A stretch of 64,000 bases of DNA, taken from positions 186,001 through 250,000 of the forward strand of contig NZ_LR722649.1 in the NCBI RefSeq assembly GCF_902500225.1, in the 5' to 3' direction. Position numbers and translations under genes: made by a program. The stretch comes from Buttiauxella massiliensis (GTDB lineage Bacteria > Pseudomonadota > Gammaproteobacteria > Enterobacterales > Enterobacteriaceae). The notes beneath the pieces were generated by a model. The model did no database searches. It saw nothing but the letters and a program-made list of their open reading frames with translations, and was not told where the DNA came from. This document shows, one piece after another, positions 1-8,490 of this stretch (its first letter is position 1; the number at the start of each line of letters is the position of its first letter).

Positions 1-296
1 TACCATTGTGCCCATAGCGATTTTAGCGGCTTCCCTTCACGCACAAGCTGTGGTTGGTTCCGGTAAATGTGGTCACTGTAGCAGGCGAGAAGTGAAGTTA
101 AGGCCGCAGGTTGTGCCCACTGATGCAGAGACAGGCTGGTGTGAGGTACAGGTTCATTGAGTTTGATGATGTCGTTGAAGTATGGTCGATGCACAGCAAA
201 ATGCGTGCGTAACTCATCCGCGAGCGTCGGCTGCGAATGCGTAAATGGCGGTAGCCACGCAAAATCGTCGTTAAGCTGAGAAGATTGAAACGCCAT
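1..296 (-). CDS. fhuF: FhuF, ferric siderophore reductase (N-terminal part, cut by window edge)
   Basis: Reading the minus strand from the ATG at 294-296 gives an open frame to the window edge, about 98 codons. Its last stretch contains YSDHIYRNQP and LWAQWY, which match the N-terminal third of E. coli FhuF. FhuF is a cytoplasmic [2Fe-2S] protein that reduces ferric iron in hydroxamate siderophores; the C-terminal cysteines that bind the cluster lie outside the window. A Fur-box-like sequence sits just upstream at 321-339, as expected for an iron-repressed gene. The next gene upstream on this strand is a diguanylate cyclase ending 99 bp away. Identity is well supported by the matching motifs, but the gene is incomplete here. 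Confidence 0.9.
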   Translation of the reverse strand, partial: MAFQSSQLNDDFAWLPPFTHSQPTLADELRTHFAVHRPYFNDIIKLNEPVPHTSLSLHQWAQPAALTSLLACYSDHIYRNQPQLVREGKPLKSLWAQW

Positions 297-320
297 CTAC
301 AAACAAGACCACTAATACAA

Positions 321-339
321 ATGATAATGATTGCCAATC
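321..339 (-). promoter_or_regulatory. Fur box upstream of fhuF
   Basis: The segment 323-341 matches about 12 of 19 positions of the consensus GATAATGATAATCATTATC, with the half GATAATGAT perfect. It lies 25-45 bp before the fhuF start, where a repressor would block the promoter. fhuF is Fur-repressed in E. coli, which supports the call. Confidence 0.6.
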
Positions 340-394
340 CTATCTATAGATAGCGCCTTTAGCAAGGTTGTTTTGTGTTCAAAGCAATTAGCCG

Positions 395-1480
395 TTAAAA
401 ATGAGCGGGTTCTGTTTGTGTGTGAAGGATAGTTTCGCTGACAAAGATACTATTACGGCCCTGTCGCTTGGCACGATAAAGTGCGCCGTCAGCTTTGCGT
501 AATGCTTCATCAATGTCGTGCTGCTCAAGTGCTGCAAGGCCGATGCTTATAGTAAGATGCGTCGCCACGCTTTTATTAAACATGTGCTGAATATTTAAAT
601 CATAAACGCGTTGGCGAATGCGCTCTGCTGTTTGCAAGGCTTGTTCAGCATCGACATCAACCAGTAAAACCATAAACTCTTCACCGCCATAACGCGTGAC
701 GACATCACGTGAACGGACAGCGTCACGAATAGCCGCAGAGACATGCGTCAGAGCCTTATCGCCCATGTTATGGCCATAGTTATCGTTGTAGGATTTAAAA
801 TGGTCGATATCCAGCAGCAGTATGTAATGCTGGCCGCTTCCGACTGAGAGCAGAGTATCAAAACGGTTCTGGAACCCACGGCGATTATTCAAACCGGTAA
901 GCGGATCTAACATACTAAGATCGTTAAGGGTTTCTTTTTCCTCAAGCAGCTTATTCATCAAACGACGCGTAAAGTTATCATGACGCTGATGAATGATATG
1001 TTGAATGGTAATCCCCACCCCTGGCAGAACAATTGAATACAACAGGCGCGGCCAGTTGGCACCCTGATCAAGCCAGAATATGATTAAGGTGGCCGGCAGG
1101 CATGCGGCAATAAATGCTTGTATATTATTAATAAAAGAGATTGCGCCAATAAATAATATTGCCAACAAGGCAATAATTAAAAAAGAAACGTCTTTATTTG
1201 GCATTGCAGAGACTTTTATATAGATATGCCCCGCCCAGAGTAAGCCAATAATTAACGAAATGAAGTTAATGTTAATTAGTTTCTTTTTATTTACCAGCTG
1301 CCAAAGCAGACAGGACAGGCTTACCACCAGCACCAGAACAATGGGTACTGTAATATGTTGCGTATTAGTTGCCGGGGATATCATGCTAAATCCCGCAGAA
1401 AACGCATTTAATAATAAAAATAAACGCAAAGAGAGTTGATGTTTCCCTTTGAGTAAAGTGGACCAATTTGTTGCTGTCAT
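395..1480 (-). CDS. Membrane-anchored diguanylate cyclase (GGDEF protein)
   Basis: This 361-residue protein makes cyclic di-GMP from two GTP. The first ~180 residues form about five or six hydrophobic segments, an inner-membrane sensory module of unknown ligand, followed by a short coiled linker rich in K, L and E. The GGDEF domain begins at DPLTGLNNRR (residues 192-201); the active-site signature is GGEEF (265-269), so catalysis should be intact. An RSRD product-inhibition I-site lies five residues before it. There is no EAL domain. The start is an ATG. E. coli has no gene at this position between fhuF and yjjZ, so this is an insertion relative to that genome. Architecture resembles AdrA/DgcC, but I cannot assign orthology. 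Confidence 0.9.
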   Translation of the reverse strand: MTATNWSTLLKGKHQLSLRLFLLLNAFSAGFSMISPATNTQHITVPIVLVLVVSLSCLLWQLVNKKKLININFISLIIGLLWAGHIYIKVSAMPNKDVSFLIIALLAILFIGAISFINNIQAFIAACLPATLIIFWLDQGANWPRLLYSIVLPGVGITIQHIIHQRHDNFTRRLMNKLLEEKETLNDLSMLDPLTGLNNRRGFQNRFDTLLSVGSGQHYILLLDIDHFKSYNDNYGHNMGDKALTHVSAAIRDAVRSRDVVTRYGGEEFMVLLVDVDAEQALQTAERIRQRVYDLNIQHMFNKSVATHLTISIGLAALEQHDIDEALRKADGALYRAKRQGRNSIFVSETILHTQTEPAHF

Positions 1481-1712
1481 ATCAAAAATAGTTCTTTCGA
1501 CTCATGTCGACATCATGCTGTGAATGAAGTAGGAAAATATATCCGGAAAGTGATTACTTCATGTAGGCAATAGGTGTTAATCAGAGATTTAACATTAAGC
1601 GCCAATCTATCACCTTACTGAATATATGTCATCTGATGATGCGGAAAGCTTAAGATTTCTAATGTAAAACTGACGATACGCTATCGCTGACAAACGAGAA
1701 ATAATATCATAT

Positions 1713-1731
1713 GATATTGGTTATCATTACC
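1713..1731 (+). promoter_or_regulatory. Fur box upstream of yjjZ
   Basis: The 19 bases match 15 of 19 positions of the Fur consensus GATAATGATAATCATTATC. The site ends 16 bp before the yjjZ start codon, so Fur bound here would cover the promoter or ribosome-binding region. yjjZ is known as a Fur-regulated gene in E. coli. Confidence 0.7.
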
Positions 1732-1747
1732 AATTGATGAGATAGCG

Positions 1748-1990
1748 ATGATGTTACAACGTCAGTTAGAAAGTGCATGGGGTGTGCTGGTGCCGGCAGG
1801 TATCGTCGCCGCGTTACTGTATCTTGATCTTTCTTTTAGCCAGTGGCGCGTCTTGATTGTATTAGGATTATTGGTGACCGCAGCCATGCTGTACCATAAA
1901 CGGTTACGTCATTTTGTGCTGCTACCGTCATGCGTTGCATTTGCCAGTGGGCTTGCTTTGGTGATGATGAATATGGGAACGATGAAATAG
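1748..1990 (+). CDS. yjjZ: YjjZ, small DUF1435 membrane protein
   Basis: An 80-residue protein with two or three hydrophobic segments (roughly residues 13-28, 32-47 and 56-75), so probably an inner-membrane protein. Size, position next to the leucine tRNA cluster and the Fur box at 1713-1731 match E. coli YjjZ (DUF1435). Two adjacent ATGs (1748 and 1751) could serve as start, and no strong Shine-Dalgarno separates them. Function is unknown; the Fur site implies induction under iron limitation (inference). Confidence 0.75.
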   Translation: MMLQRQLESAWGVLVPAGIVAALLYLDLSFSQWRVLIVLGLLVTAAMLYHKRLRHFVLLPSCVAFASGLALVMMNMGTMK

Positions 1991-2040
1991 CGAGATAAAA
2001 CTGAGGGATAAAAGAGTACTGCTGGGAAGTTGATAAGAAT

Positions 2041-2127
2041 TGGTGCGAAGAGAGGGACTTGAACCCTCACGCCCGTTAGAGCACTAACACCTGAAGCTAG
2101 CGCGTCTACCAATTCCGCCACCTTCGC
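2041..2127 (-). tRNA. leuV: tRNA-Leu (CAG)
   Basis: An 87-nt class II tRNA read on the minus strand, with CCA encoded (2041-2043 reversed), acceptor GCGAAGG, a CAG anticodon and a long variable arm. It is the last of three copies. Its variable-arm stem differs from the other two (GCUC/GGGC instead of GUUC/GGAC), but the changes keep the stem paired. Confidence 0.95.
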
Positions 2128-2159
2128 AATTCAAAACTTATCTGATATCGCCTTCGCAT

Positions 2160-2246
2160 TGGTGCGAAGAGAGGGACTTGAACCCTCACGTCCGTAAGAA
2201 CACTAACACCTGAAGCTAGCGCGTCTACCAATTCCGCCACCTTCGC
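2160..2246 (-). tRNA. leuP: tRNA-Leu (CAG)
   Basis: Second 87-nt copy, CCA encoded, anticodon CAG, identical to the third copy at 2276-2362. It is separated from its neighbours by 29-32 bp spacers, consistent with one transcript cut into three tRNAs. Order and strand match leuQ-leuP-leuV of E. coli. Confidence 0.95.
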
Positions 2247-2275
2247 GCAGTGCGAACGATATCTTGCGTGGTTAA

Positions 2276-2362
2276 TGGTGCGAAGAGAGGGACTTGAACC
2301 CTCACGTCCGTAAGAACACTAACACCTGAAGCTAGCGCGTCTACCAATTCCGCCACCTTCGC
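2276..2362 (-). tRNA. leuQ: tRNA-Leu (CAG)
   Basis: Promoter-proximal 87-nt copy of the three, CCA encoded and anticodon CAG. It reads CUG, the major leucine codon of enterobacteria. The promoter at 2393-2428 lies just upstream. Confidence 0.95.
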
Positions 2363-2392
2363 ATACCCACAACACCGAAGTATTGTAACCAC

Positions 2393-2428
2393 GGAGGCGC
2401 ATTCTAGATGTTTTCTGCGCGTCGTCAA
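2393..2428 (-). promoter_or_regulatory. leuQPV promoter with GC-rich discriminator
   Basis: On the minus strand, TTGACG (2423-2428) and TAGAAT (2401-2406) are separated by 16 bp and followed by a GCGCCTCC discriminator. Such a GC-rich discriminator is typical of stable-RNA promoters under stringent (ppGpp/DksA) control. The start should fall near 2394, about 30 nt before leuQ. Confidence 0.8.
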
Positions 2429-2439
2429 CAGTTAATTTG

Positions 2440-2473
2440 GTGCCGCTTTTCTAATCGCTGGAAAAAGCGGCAC
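2440..2473 (-). terminator. Hairpin between rsmC end and leuQ promoter
   Basis: Bases 2440-2450 (GTGCCGCTTTT) pair with 2462-2473 around an 11-base loop. It lies just beyond the rsmC stop codon and before the leuQ -35 box, so it may end rsmC transcription. No strong U-run follows, so termination is only probable. Confidence 0.5.
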
Positions 2474-2482
2474 TGTGTTGTA

Positions 2483-3514
2483 TTAACGCTTCTTCACGCC
2501 ACGCATAACAACTGAGCGGTAAACTTTGAAACGCCCTGTCTGAGCGATCACTTCGTGGTTACCAAAGGTTTCGTCCAGCACGTCCGGATAGGCCAGGAAG
2601 GCGTTCGCTACGATACGCAATTCACCGCCCATATTCAGATGGCGGACTGCGCCGCGAATCAGCTGGTGAGCTGCATCAAGGCTAGTTTGCAAACCATCAT
2701 GGAACGGTGGGTTTGAGATAATCATGTCAAAACGACCATTCACTTCGGAATAGACGTTACTGGCGATGACTTCGCCTGCGATCTCGTTGGCTTCAAGCGT
2801 TGCGCGGCTTGCTGCAACGGCTGGAGCAGAAACATCACACAAAGTCAGACGGACTTTTGGAGAATGTTTAGCCAGGGCTACCGCCAGCACGCCAGCGCCA
2901 CAACCTACATCCAGCACTTTACCTTTGGTGTGCGCAGTCAGCGTGGAAAGCAGCAATTTACTGCCGGTATCCAGGCCGTCACGGCTAAATACGCCAGGCA
3001 AGGTTTTGACGGTCAGACTTTCGTGTTGGTACTCATCCCACCATGAATTTTCATCAAACTGCGGCTGTGTTTCCAGACGACCATGATAAAGGCCGCAACG
3101 ACGCGCACTATCGATTTTGTTGAGTGGGCAAAATTCAGCGAGCATCTGCTCAGCACTGCGCACACCGCTACGGTTTTCACCGACAACAAAAATATCGCTG
3201 CCAATGGGCATCAACGACAAAATATTCATCAGTTGGAACTGTGCTTCTGGCTTGTTCTTCGGCCAGTAGTAAACCAGGGTATTGCAGTCGCCAATGCTGC
3301 TAGTGTCAGCCACCAGGCCGTATTGTGCATCTTCGCCCATCTGAGCGCTCAATACCTGCCAGTGGTGAAATTGTTGGGTATGAACGCGACTTGCTGCCGT
3401 TTCGAAACGGGCTGGCAGATCGTCTTGTAAGTCACCGGCAAACAGCACGCGGCTTTCGGTAAAATCATCGCTATGGCGCAGCAGCACTTCACTTGCCGGG
3501 GTTAACGCAGTCAT
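2483..3514 (-). CDS. rsmC: 16S rRNA m2G1207 methyltransferase RsmC
   Basis: RsmC methylates G1207 of 16S rRNA in the assembled 30S subunit using S-adenosylmethionine. At 343 residues it has the E. coli length: a non-catalytic N-terminal methyltransferase-like half (1-165) and a catalytic C-terminal half with the SAM loop DVGCGAG (about 202-208) and the target-amine motif NPPF (268-271). I chose the ATG at 3514; a TTG one codon earlier is in frame, but AGGAG is spaced correctly for the ATG. An ERIC repeat lies upstream in the divergent gap with holD. Confidence 0.97.
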   Translation of the reverse strand: MTALTPASEVLLRHSDDFTESRVLFAGDLQDDLPARFETAASRVHTQQFHHWQVLSAQMGEDAQYGLVADTSSIGDCNTLVYYWPKNKPEAQFQLMNILSLMPIGSDIFVVGENRSGVRSAEQMLAEFCPLNKIDSARRCGLYHGRLETQPQFDENSWWDEYQHESLTVKTLPGVFSRDGLDTGSKLLLSTLTAHTKGKVLDVGCGAGVLAVALAKHSPKVRLTLCDVSAPAVAASRATLEANEIAGEVIASNVYSEVNGRFDMIISNPPFHDGLQTSLDAAHQLIRGAVRHLNMGGELRIVANAFLAYPDVLDETFGNHEVIAQTGRFKVYRSVVMRGVKKR

Positions 3515-3545
3515 CAAATTACTCCTGGGAAATCAGAACCGGGAT

Positions 3546-3670
3546 TATACACTTCTTACTCGAAGTTGCAGCGGCGTTCACTGCACTCATTCACCCGAAT
3601 CACTTACTCTAGTAAGCTCATCGGGATGACTTCGTTTGTCGCCTTGCTGCCACTCCGATTAATTCGTGTA
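3546..3670. repeat. ERIC (intergenic repeat unit), diverged copy
   Basis: About 125 bp with the ERIC layout: outer arms ending in CGAAGTTGCAG and TGCCACTCCGATTA, and the core TCACTTACTCTAGTAAGCTC. The core is diverged (TCATCGGGATG for TCCTGGGGAT). It occupies the divergent gap between rsmC and holD. Confidence 0.75.
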
Positions 3671-3746
3671 ATCGAGCTTTAATGGCGCATATTCGATGAA
3701 TTTGCTATATTTGCGCCCCAATTGGCACTCTCTACCTGGTTTCGCT

Positions 3747-4169
3747 ATGCCTCATATACCTTTGCGACGTGACTGGTTGTTACAACAACTGGGCATTACC
3801 CAGTGGGAGTTGCGGCGCCCGGCTGCGTTGCAGGGCGAAATTGCAGTCTCACTGCATCAAAACGTCAGGCTACTGATCGTCGCCGAAGCGCTTCCTGATC
3901 TAAAAGATCCGTTAGTTAACGATGTTTTGCGTAGTCTGAATTTGGATGCACAGCAGGTCATGCAACTGACACCAGAACGGGCCGCGATGCTGCCAGGTGA
4001 TAGCCACTGTAATAGCTGGCGATTGGGTGTGAGTGAACCTCTTCCCATACCAGGCGCGCAATTAGCGACCCCCGAATTAAACGAGCTTTATCAAAATGGC
4101 GCCGCTCGACAGGCGTTGTGGCAGCAAATTTGTGAACATGAAAACGATTTCTTCCCTCACCACCAGTGA
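3747..4169 (+). CDS. holD: DNA polymerase III psi subunit HolD
   Basis: Psi bridges the clamp loader to chi (HolC) and single-stranded DNA-binding protein in the replisome. From the ATG at 3747 the product is 140 residues, near the 137 of E. coli, and starts PHIPLRRDWLLQQLGITQW, matching that family's N-terminus. The C-terminal segment HCNSWRLG and the final EHENDFFPHH are also family-typical. An upstream in-frame start at 3696 would add 17 residues with no counterpart. The 3' end overlaps rimI by 32 bp, so the two are translationally linked. Confidence 0.95.
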   Translation: MPHIPLRRDWLLQQLGITQWELRRPAALQGEIAVSLHQNVRLLIVAEALPDLKDPLVNDVLRSLNLDAQQVMQLTPERAAMLPGDSHCNSWRLGVSEPLPIPGAQLATPELNELYQNGAARQALWQQICEHENDFFPHHQ

Positions 4170-4581
4170 CTTGAGCGCGGCTTACGCCATCGAACTTCGC
4201 AGCCATGCTTTCCCATGGAGTGAAAAGACCTTCGCGAGTAACGAAGGTGAGCGCTATTTGAATTTTCGCCTCGATGTTGATGGCAAAATGGCGGCGTTTG
4301 CGGTGACGCAAGTCGTGTTGGATGAGGCGACGCTGTTTAATATTGCTGTTGACCCTGATTACCAACGTCAGGGGTTAGGTCGCCAGTTGCTGGAGCATTT
4401 AATCAGCGAACTGGAAGCGCGAGATGTATTTACCCTGTGGCTTGAAGTGCGCGCCTCAAATACGGCAGCGATCGCACTTTATGAAAGTCTGGGCTTTAAC
4501 GAGGCGACGATTCGCCGTAACTACTACCCCACAAAAGAGGGTCGCGAAGACGCCATCATCATGGCGTTACCGTTAGGCTAA
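4138..4581 (+). CDS. rimI: Ribosomal protein bS18 alanine N-acetyltransferase RimI
   Basis: RimI acetylates the N-terminal alanine of ribosomal protein S18. It is a single GNAT domain of 147 residues with the acetyl-CoA loop QRQGLG at 77-82, the conserved glutamate in LWLEVRAS (about 103) and the tyrosine in ALYESLGF (about 114) that acts as general acid. The ATG at 4138 lies inside holD; an in-frame upstream start at 4096 would add 14 residues absent from E. coli. holD-rimI-yjjG run on one strand with an overlap or 17-bp gap, as in E. coli. Confidence 0.96.
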   Translation: MKTISSLTTSDLSAAYAIELRSHAFPWSEKTFASNEGERYLNFRLDVDGKMAAFAVTQVVLDEATLFNIAVDPDYQRQGLGRQLLEHLISELEARDVFTLWLEVRASNTAAIALYESLGFNEATIRRNYYPTKEGREDAIIMALPLG

Positions 4582-4598
4582 TTTGAAAAGGTGTGTTG

Positions 4599-5273
4599 AT
4601 GAACTGGGACTGGATTTTATTTGATGCTGACGAAACGCTATTTACCTTTGACGCTTTCGGCGGCTTGCAGCGGATGTTTCTCGATTATAGCGTGACCTTT
4701 ACCGCTGAAGACTTCCAGGATTACCAGGCGGTTAACAAACCTTTGTGGACCGATTACCAGAATGGAACCATTAGCGCGCTTCATTTACAGCATCAGCGTT
4801 TCCAGGGGTGGTCCGAAAGATTATCAGTGCCTGCGGGTGACCTTAATGCAGCATTTCTTAACGCTATGGCCGAAATTTGCGTGCCGCTGCCTGGTGCTGT
4901 TTCGCTGCTTAATGCGTTAAAAGATAAAGTGAAAATCGGTATTATCACCAACGGTTTTACTGCGTTGCAGCAAATTCGCCTGGAGCGTACCGGTCTGCGC
5001 GATTATTTCGATTTGCTGGTGATTTCTGAACAGGTCGGTGTCGCGAAACCCGATCGTAAGATTTTTGATTACACCTTTGAGCAAATGTGCCAGCCGCCAC
5101 GCGACCGAGTAATGATGGTTGGTGACACTGCGGAATCAGATATTTTAGGCGGCATGAACGCAGGCATTGCCACCTGCTGGCTCAATGCCCATGGACGAAG
5201 CTTACCGGAAGGCATCACGCCGACCTGGGAAGTGACCACATTAAGTGAACTGGAGCGATTGTTGTGTAACTAA
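4599..5273 (+). CDS. yjjG: Pyrimidine 5'-nucleotidase YjjG (HAD family)
   Basis: YjjG dephosphorylates UMP, dUMP and dTMP and protects the cell from non-canonical pyrimidine nucleotides. The 224-residue protein has the HAD motifs: nucleophile and acid D9 and D11 (FDADET), motif II ITNG, lysine motif VAKPDRKIF, and motif [13 protein letters not shown]. The cap between motifs I and II is helical. The start is the ATG at 4599, with AAAAGG 8 bp upstream; a GTG at 4593 is also in frame. It is the last gene of holD-rimI-yjjG. Confidence 0.95.
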   Translation: MNWDWILFDADETLFTFDAFGGLQRMFLDYSVTFTAEDFQDYQAVNKPLWTDYQNGTISALHLQHQRFQGWSERLSVPAGDLNAAFLNAMAEICVPLPGAVSLLNALKDKVKIGIITNGFTALQQIRLERTGLRDYFDLLVISEQVGVAKPDRKIFDYTFEQMCQPPRDRVMMVGDTAESDILGGMNAGIATCWLNAHGRSLPEGITPTWEVTTLSELERLLCN

Positions 5274-5383
5274 TGACTGCTTACAGCCGATTGTTAAACC
5301 TCACCTGATGGGTAGAATAGCCGTCAGGTAACGTTCATTTGCCGCGCAGTGATATCTGTGCGCAATTCACAGAAGATTTCATT

Positions 5384-6973
5384 ATGACTTTGTCTCCTTT
5401 TTTGCAAGAAGTGGGGAAACGCCGCACTTTTGCGATCATTTCTCACCCCGATGCCGGTAAAACGACCATCACTGAAAAAGTGTTGCTGTTCGGACAGGCA
5501 ATTCAGACCGCCGGTACTGTAAAAGGCCGTGGTTCCAGCCAGCATGCTAAATCTGACTGGATGGAGATGGAAAAGCAGCGTGGTATCTCGATTACCACAT
5601 CTGTAATGCAATTCCCGTATCACGACTGCCTGGTTAACCTGCTCGATACCCCAGGGCACGAAGACTTCTCCGAAGATACTTATCGTACTCTGACCGCTGT
5701 TGACTGTTGTTTGATGGTTATCGACGCCGCGAAAGGTGTAGAAGATCGTACCCGTAAGTTGATGGAGGTTACCCGTCTACGCGATACGCCAATTCTCACC
5801 TTTATGAACAAACTCGACCGTGATATCCGCGACCCGATGGAAGTGATGGATGAAGTTGAACGCGAGCTGAAAATCGCTTGTTCACCAATCACGTGGCCAA
5901 TCGGCTGCGGCAAGTTGTTCAAAGGCGTTTACCACCTTTATAAAGACGAAACTTATCTTTATCAGACAGGTAAAGGCCATACCATTCAGGAAGTGCGCAT
6001 CGTTAAAGGGCTGGATAACCCGGATCTTGACGCTGCTGTTGGTGAAGATCTGGCCGCGCAATTGCGTGATGAGCTGGAACTGGTTCAGGGTGCTTCCCAC
6101 GAATTTGATCGTGAGCTGTTCCTTGAAGGTGAGCTGACACCAGTCTTCTTCGGTACTGCATTGGGCAACTTTGGTGTTGACCACATGCTCGATGGCCTGG
6201 TTGATTGGGCGCCTGCTCCAATGCCGCGTAAAACTGATACGCGTGAAGTGGAAGCGCAGGAAGATAAATTCACCGGTTTCGTATTTAAGATTCAGGCCAA
6301 CATGGACCCGAAACACCGTGACCGCGTTGCCTTTATGCGTGTGGTTTCCGGTAAGTATGAAAAAGGCATGAAACTGCGCCAGGTTCGTACCGGTAAAGAT
6401 GTGGTGATTTCTGATGCGTTGACCTTTATGGCCGGCGACCGTTCGCACGTTGAAGAAGCGTATCCAGGCGATATTATCGGCTTGCATAACCACGGCACTA
6501 TTCAGATTGGTGATACCTTCACTCAAGGCGAAATGATGAAGTTCACCGGTATTCCGAACTTCGCACCGGAACTGTTCCGTCGTATTCGTCTGCGTGACCC
6601 ATTAAAGCAGAAGCAGTTGCTTAAAGGTCTGGTACAGCTTTCTGAAGAGGGCGCGGTACAGGTTTTCCGTCCAATCGCGAACAACGATCTGATTGTTGGT
6701 GCGGTCGGTGTGCTGCAGTTCGATGTGGTTGTGGCGCGTCTGAAAAGCGAATACAACGTTGAGGCGATTTACGAGTCGGTCAACGTCTCAACGGCGCGTT
6801 GGGTAGAAAGCACGGACGTTAAGAAGTTTGAAGAATTCAAACGGAAAAACGAAATGCAGTTGGCTCTCGATGGCGGCGACAACCTCGCTTATATCGCTCC
6901 AACTATGGTCAACCTGAACTTGACTCAAGATCGTTACCCAGAAGTCACGTTCCGTAAAACCCGCGAGCACTAA
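5384..6973 (+). CDS. prfC: Peptide chain release factor 3 (RF3)
   Basis: RF3 is the translational GTPase that removes RF1 and RF2 from the ribosome after peptide release. From the ATG at 5384 it is 529 residues, exactly the E. coli length. GTPase motifs are visible: G1 HPDAGKTT (21-28), G3 DTPGHEDF and G4 NKLD, followed by a beta-barrel domain and the RF3-specific C-terminal domain. An in-frame start at 5339 would add 15 residues with no counterpart. A hairpin at 6982-7007 follows the stop codon. Confidence 0.98.
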   Translation: MTLSPFLQEVGKRRTFAIISHPDAGKTTITEKVLLFGQAIQTAGTVKGRGSSQHAKSDWMEMEKQRGISITTSVMQFPYHDCLVNLLDTPGHEDFSEDTYRTLTAVDCCLMVIDAAKGVEDRTRKLMEVTRLRDTPILTFMNKLDRDIRDPMEVMDEVERELKIACSPITWPIGCGKLFKGVYHLYKDETYLYQTGKGHTIQEVRIVKGLDNPDLDAAVGEDLAAQLRDELELVQGASHEFDRELFLEGELTPVFFGTALGNFGVDHMLDGLVDWAPAPMPRKTDTREVEAQEDKFTGFVFKIQANMDPKHRDRVAFMRVVSGKYEKGMKLRQVRTGKDVVISDALTFMAGDRSHVEEAYPGDIIGLHNHGTIQIGDTFTQGEMMKFTGIPNFAPELFRRIRLRDPLKQKQLLKGLVQLSEEGAVQVFRPIANNDLIVGAVGVLQFDVVVARLKSEYNVEAIYESVNVSTARWVESTDVKKFEEFKRKNEMQLALDGGDNLAYIAPTMVNLNLTQDRYPEVTFRKTREH

Positions 6974-6981
6974 TCGTCTCT

Positions 6982-7018
6982 CAGGGCGCGGCAGCCGTCG
7001 CGTCCTGCTACTTTTCCC
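6982..7018 (+). terminator. Probable prfC terminator
   Basis: CAGGGCGCG (6982-6990) pairs with CGCGTCCTG (6999-7007) around an 8-base loop, followed by a weak T-rich stretch (CTTTTCCC). The hairpin begins 9 bp after the prfC stop codon. Confidence 0.6.
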
Positions 7019-7106
7019 GTCTTATTAATCCCTTACGGATTGTTCTTAATTTCCCGCATTTCCCTCATGATCACCCACTTTCGCCATGCAATTCCGTGAT
7101 TGTTGT

Positions 7107-7113
7107 CTATATT
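7107..7113 (+). promoter_or_regulatory. Probable sigma-S -10 element of osmY
   Basis: CTATATT followed by TAACAA resembles the extended -10 of stationary-phase promoters (C at -13, TATATT hexamer) and the same string is, from memory, present upstream of E. coli osmY. It would give a leader of about 195 nt. osmY is a standard RpoS-dependent gene. Confidence 0.5.
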
Positions 7114-7315
7114 TAACAAACCAGTGACAAATTGGTTGGTTGAAAATGCCACGTAAATGAAGATTTCTGGCGGGTTCATTCGTACTCATTTTTCCTGGCG
7201 CTATTAAAAACTGATCGTGAAATTTTTAGGCCGTACTACTTGGCCTGATGTTTAAGGAAAGCCGGTACCTGAAGGCTTGTGCTCAAATAGTGAGCAAAAC
7301 TATAGGAATTAATCG

Positions 7316-7933
7316 ATGACTATGACTACGACTAAGATTTCTAAAACTCTGTTAGCTGTTGTTCTTGGCTCTGTGCTGGCAAGCGGTAGCGCTTTAGCAG
7401 AAGACAAGATGCTTAACAAAACCGAATCGACAGCGGACACAGCAGGCGAAAAAATCGATAGCTCCGTGAAAGACGTCGGTAATTTTATGGATGACAGTGC
7501 AATTACTGCCAAAGTAAAAGCTGCACTGGTCGATCATGACAGCATCAAAAGCACTGATATCTCAGTGAAAACGGACAAGAAAGTGGTAACGCTAAGTGGC
7601 TTTGTTGAAAGCCAGGCGCAGGCCGAACAGGCCGTGACTGTCGCAAAAGGCGTGGAAGGAGTTTCTTCCGTGAGCGATAAACTTCATGTGCGTAACGGGT
7701 CTGATAAATCTGTCAGCGGTTATGCAGGCGATACCGCGACCACTAGCGAAATTAAAGCTAAACTTTTAGCTGATGACATCGTCCCTTCACGTCACGTGAA
7801 AGTGGAAACCACTGAAGGTGTTGTACAGCTATCCGGTACCGTGGAATCGAATGCGCAGTCTGCTCGAGCCGAGAGTATCGCTAAAGCAGTTGATGGCGTG
7901 AAAAGCGTCAAAAACGACCTGAAAGTGAAGTAA
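7316..7933 (+). CDS. osmY: Periplasmic osmotically induced protein OsmY
   Basis: OsmY is a periplasmic chaperone-like protein induced by high osmolarity and stationary phase. The 205-residue precursor has a signal peptide of about 28 residues ending ASGSALA, then two BON domains (about 57-125 and 135-203), each with the repeated pattern VVTLSG or VVQLSG followed by a QA-rich helix. Residues are near identical to E. coli OsmY in both BON domains; the linker after the signal peptide differs. The long leader and RpoS-like -10 upstream fit its known control. ytjA follows 139 bp downstream. Confidence 0.97.
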   Translation: MTMTTTKISKTLLAVVLGSVLASGSALAEDKMLNKTESTADTAGEKIDSSVKDVGNFMDDSAITAKVKAALVDHDSIKSTDISVKTDKKVVTLSGFVESQAQAEQAVTVAKGVEGVSSVSDKLHVRNGSDKSVSGYAGDTATTSEIKAKLLADDIVPSRHVKVETTEGVVQLSGTVESNAQSARAESIAKAVDGVKSVKNDLKVK

Positions 7934-8072
7934 CAGGGCATATAGAAACTTTCTCCTTCGGTGTAATGCCGGGGGAGTAGGTCAGCAACATCGTTACTCA
8001 ATATCGCCAATGAGTGTGTATCTGGCACTCATCCAGAAGCGATTCGGGTTCATTATGGTTAAGGAGAAGCTT

Positions 8073-8234
8073 ATGTTTCGTTGGGGCATTATTTTTCTGG
8101 TCATTGCGTTGATTGCAGCAGCACTGGGTTTTGGTACTCTCGCGGGTACTGCGGCAGGTGCAGCAAAAATTGTCTTCGTGGTAGGTATTATTCTGTTCTT
8201 GGTTAGCCTGTTTATGGGTCGAAAACGCCCATAG
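8073..8234 (+). CDS. ytjA: YtjA, 53-residue DUF1328 membrane protein
   Basis: A 53-residue hydrophobic protein beginning [20 protein letters not shown], nearly identical to E. coli YtjA. It consists of two transmembrane segments joined by a Gly/Ala-rich turn and ends in the basic GRKRP tail. The start is the ATG at 8073 because AAGGAG (8061-8066) is correctly spaced; an upstream in-frame start at 8010 would add 21 unmatched residues. Function is unknown in the family. It follows osmY and is closed by a strong terminator. Confidence 0.92.
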   Translation: MFRWGIIFLVIALIAAALGFGTLAGTAAGAAKIVFVVGIILFLVSLFMGRKRP

Positions 8235-8270
8235 CGATATTTACGTGCTATAACATTTAGAGACAGACCA

Positions 8271-8306
8271 GAGAGCCAGTCTACATAGACTGGCTCTCGC
8301 GTTTTT
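8271..8306 (+). terminator. Rho-independent terminator after ytjA
   Basis: GAGAGCCAGTCT (8271-8282) pairs perfectly with AGACTGGCTCTC (8287-8298) around ACAT, followed by GCGTTTTT. It closes the osmY-ytjA unit. Confidence 0.9.
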
Positions 8307-8347
8307 AATCGACTATCAAATAACCCATAATAAATAACCAATAATAA

Positions 8348-8471
8348 ATATCCTTTAGATTTTGAGTTGCAGGTAGGCGGCCAGGGAGAGCATCCCCAGG
8401 AGCTTACTGAAGTAAGTGACTGGGGTGATTGAGCGCAGCCAACACCCCTGCGACTTGAAAGATGAAGGATA
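8348..8471. repeat. ERIC element, full length, upstream of yjjU
   Basis: About 124 bp holding the diagnostic ERIC core: CCCCAGGAGCTTAC next to AAGTAAGTGACTGGGGTGA, flanked by imperfect inverted arms (TTTGAGTTGCAGG and CCTGCGACTTGAA). It ends 20 bp before the yjjU GTG start, so it lies in the yjjU leader. Confidence 0.9.
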
Positions 8472-8490
8472 AAGAACCAAGGAAAGCAGG

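Larger units (their letters stand above)
6974..7315. other. Intergenic region between prfC and osmY (342 bp)
   Basis: No gene is visible. The left end holds the prfC hairpin (6982-7007); the middle holds a likely RpoS-type -10 element (7107-7113); the remaining ~200 bp would be a long osmY leader. A short inverted repeat flanks 7231-7250 (GGCCGTACTACTTGGCC). I see nothing else I can support. Confidence 0.6.

Noticed and set aside
98-337. 79-residue minus-strand open frame overlapping the start of fhuF
   Set aside because: The FhuF frame (start at 296) matches family motifs to the window edge; this one is a shifted frame of the same DNA and covers the Fur box.
1909-2428. Minus-strand frames of 70 and 67 residues containing AELVDALASGV
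   Set aside because: They are translations of the three tRNA-Leu genes, which explain the shared residues.
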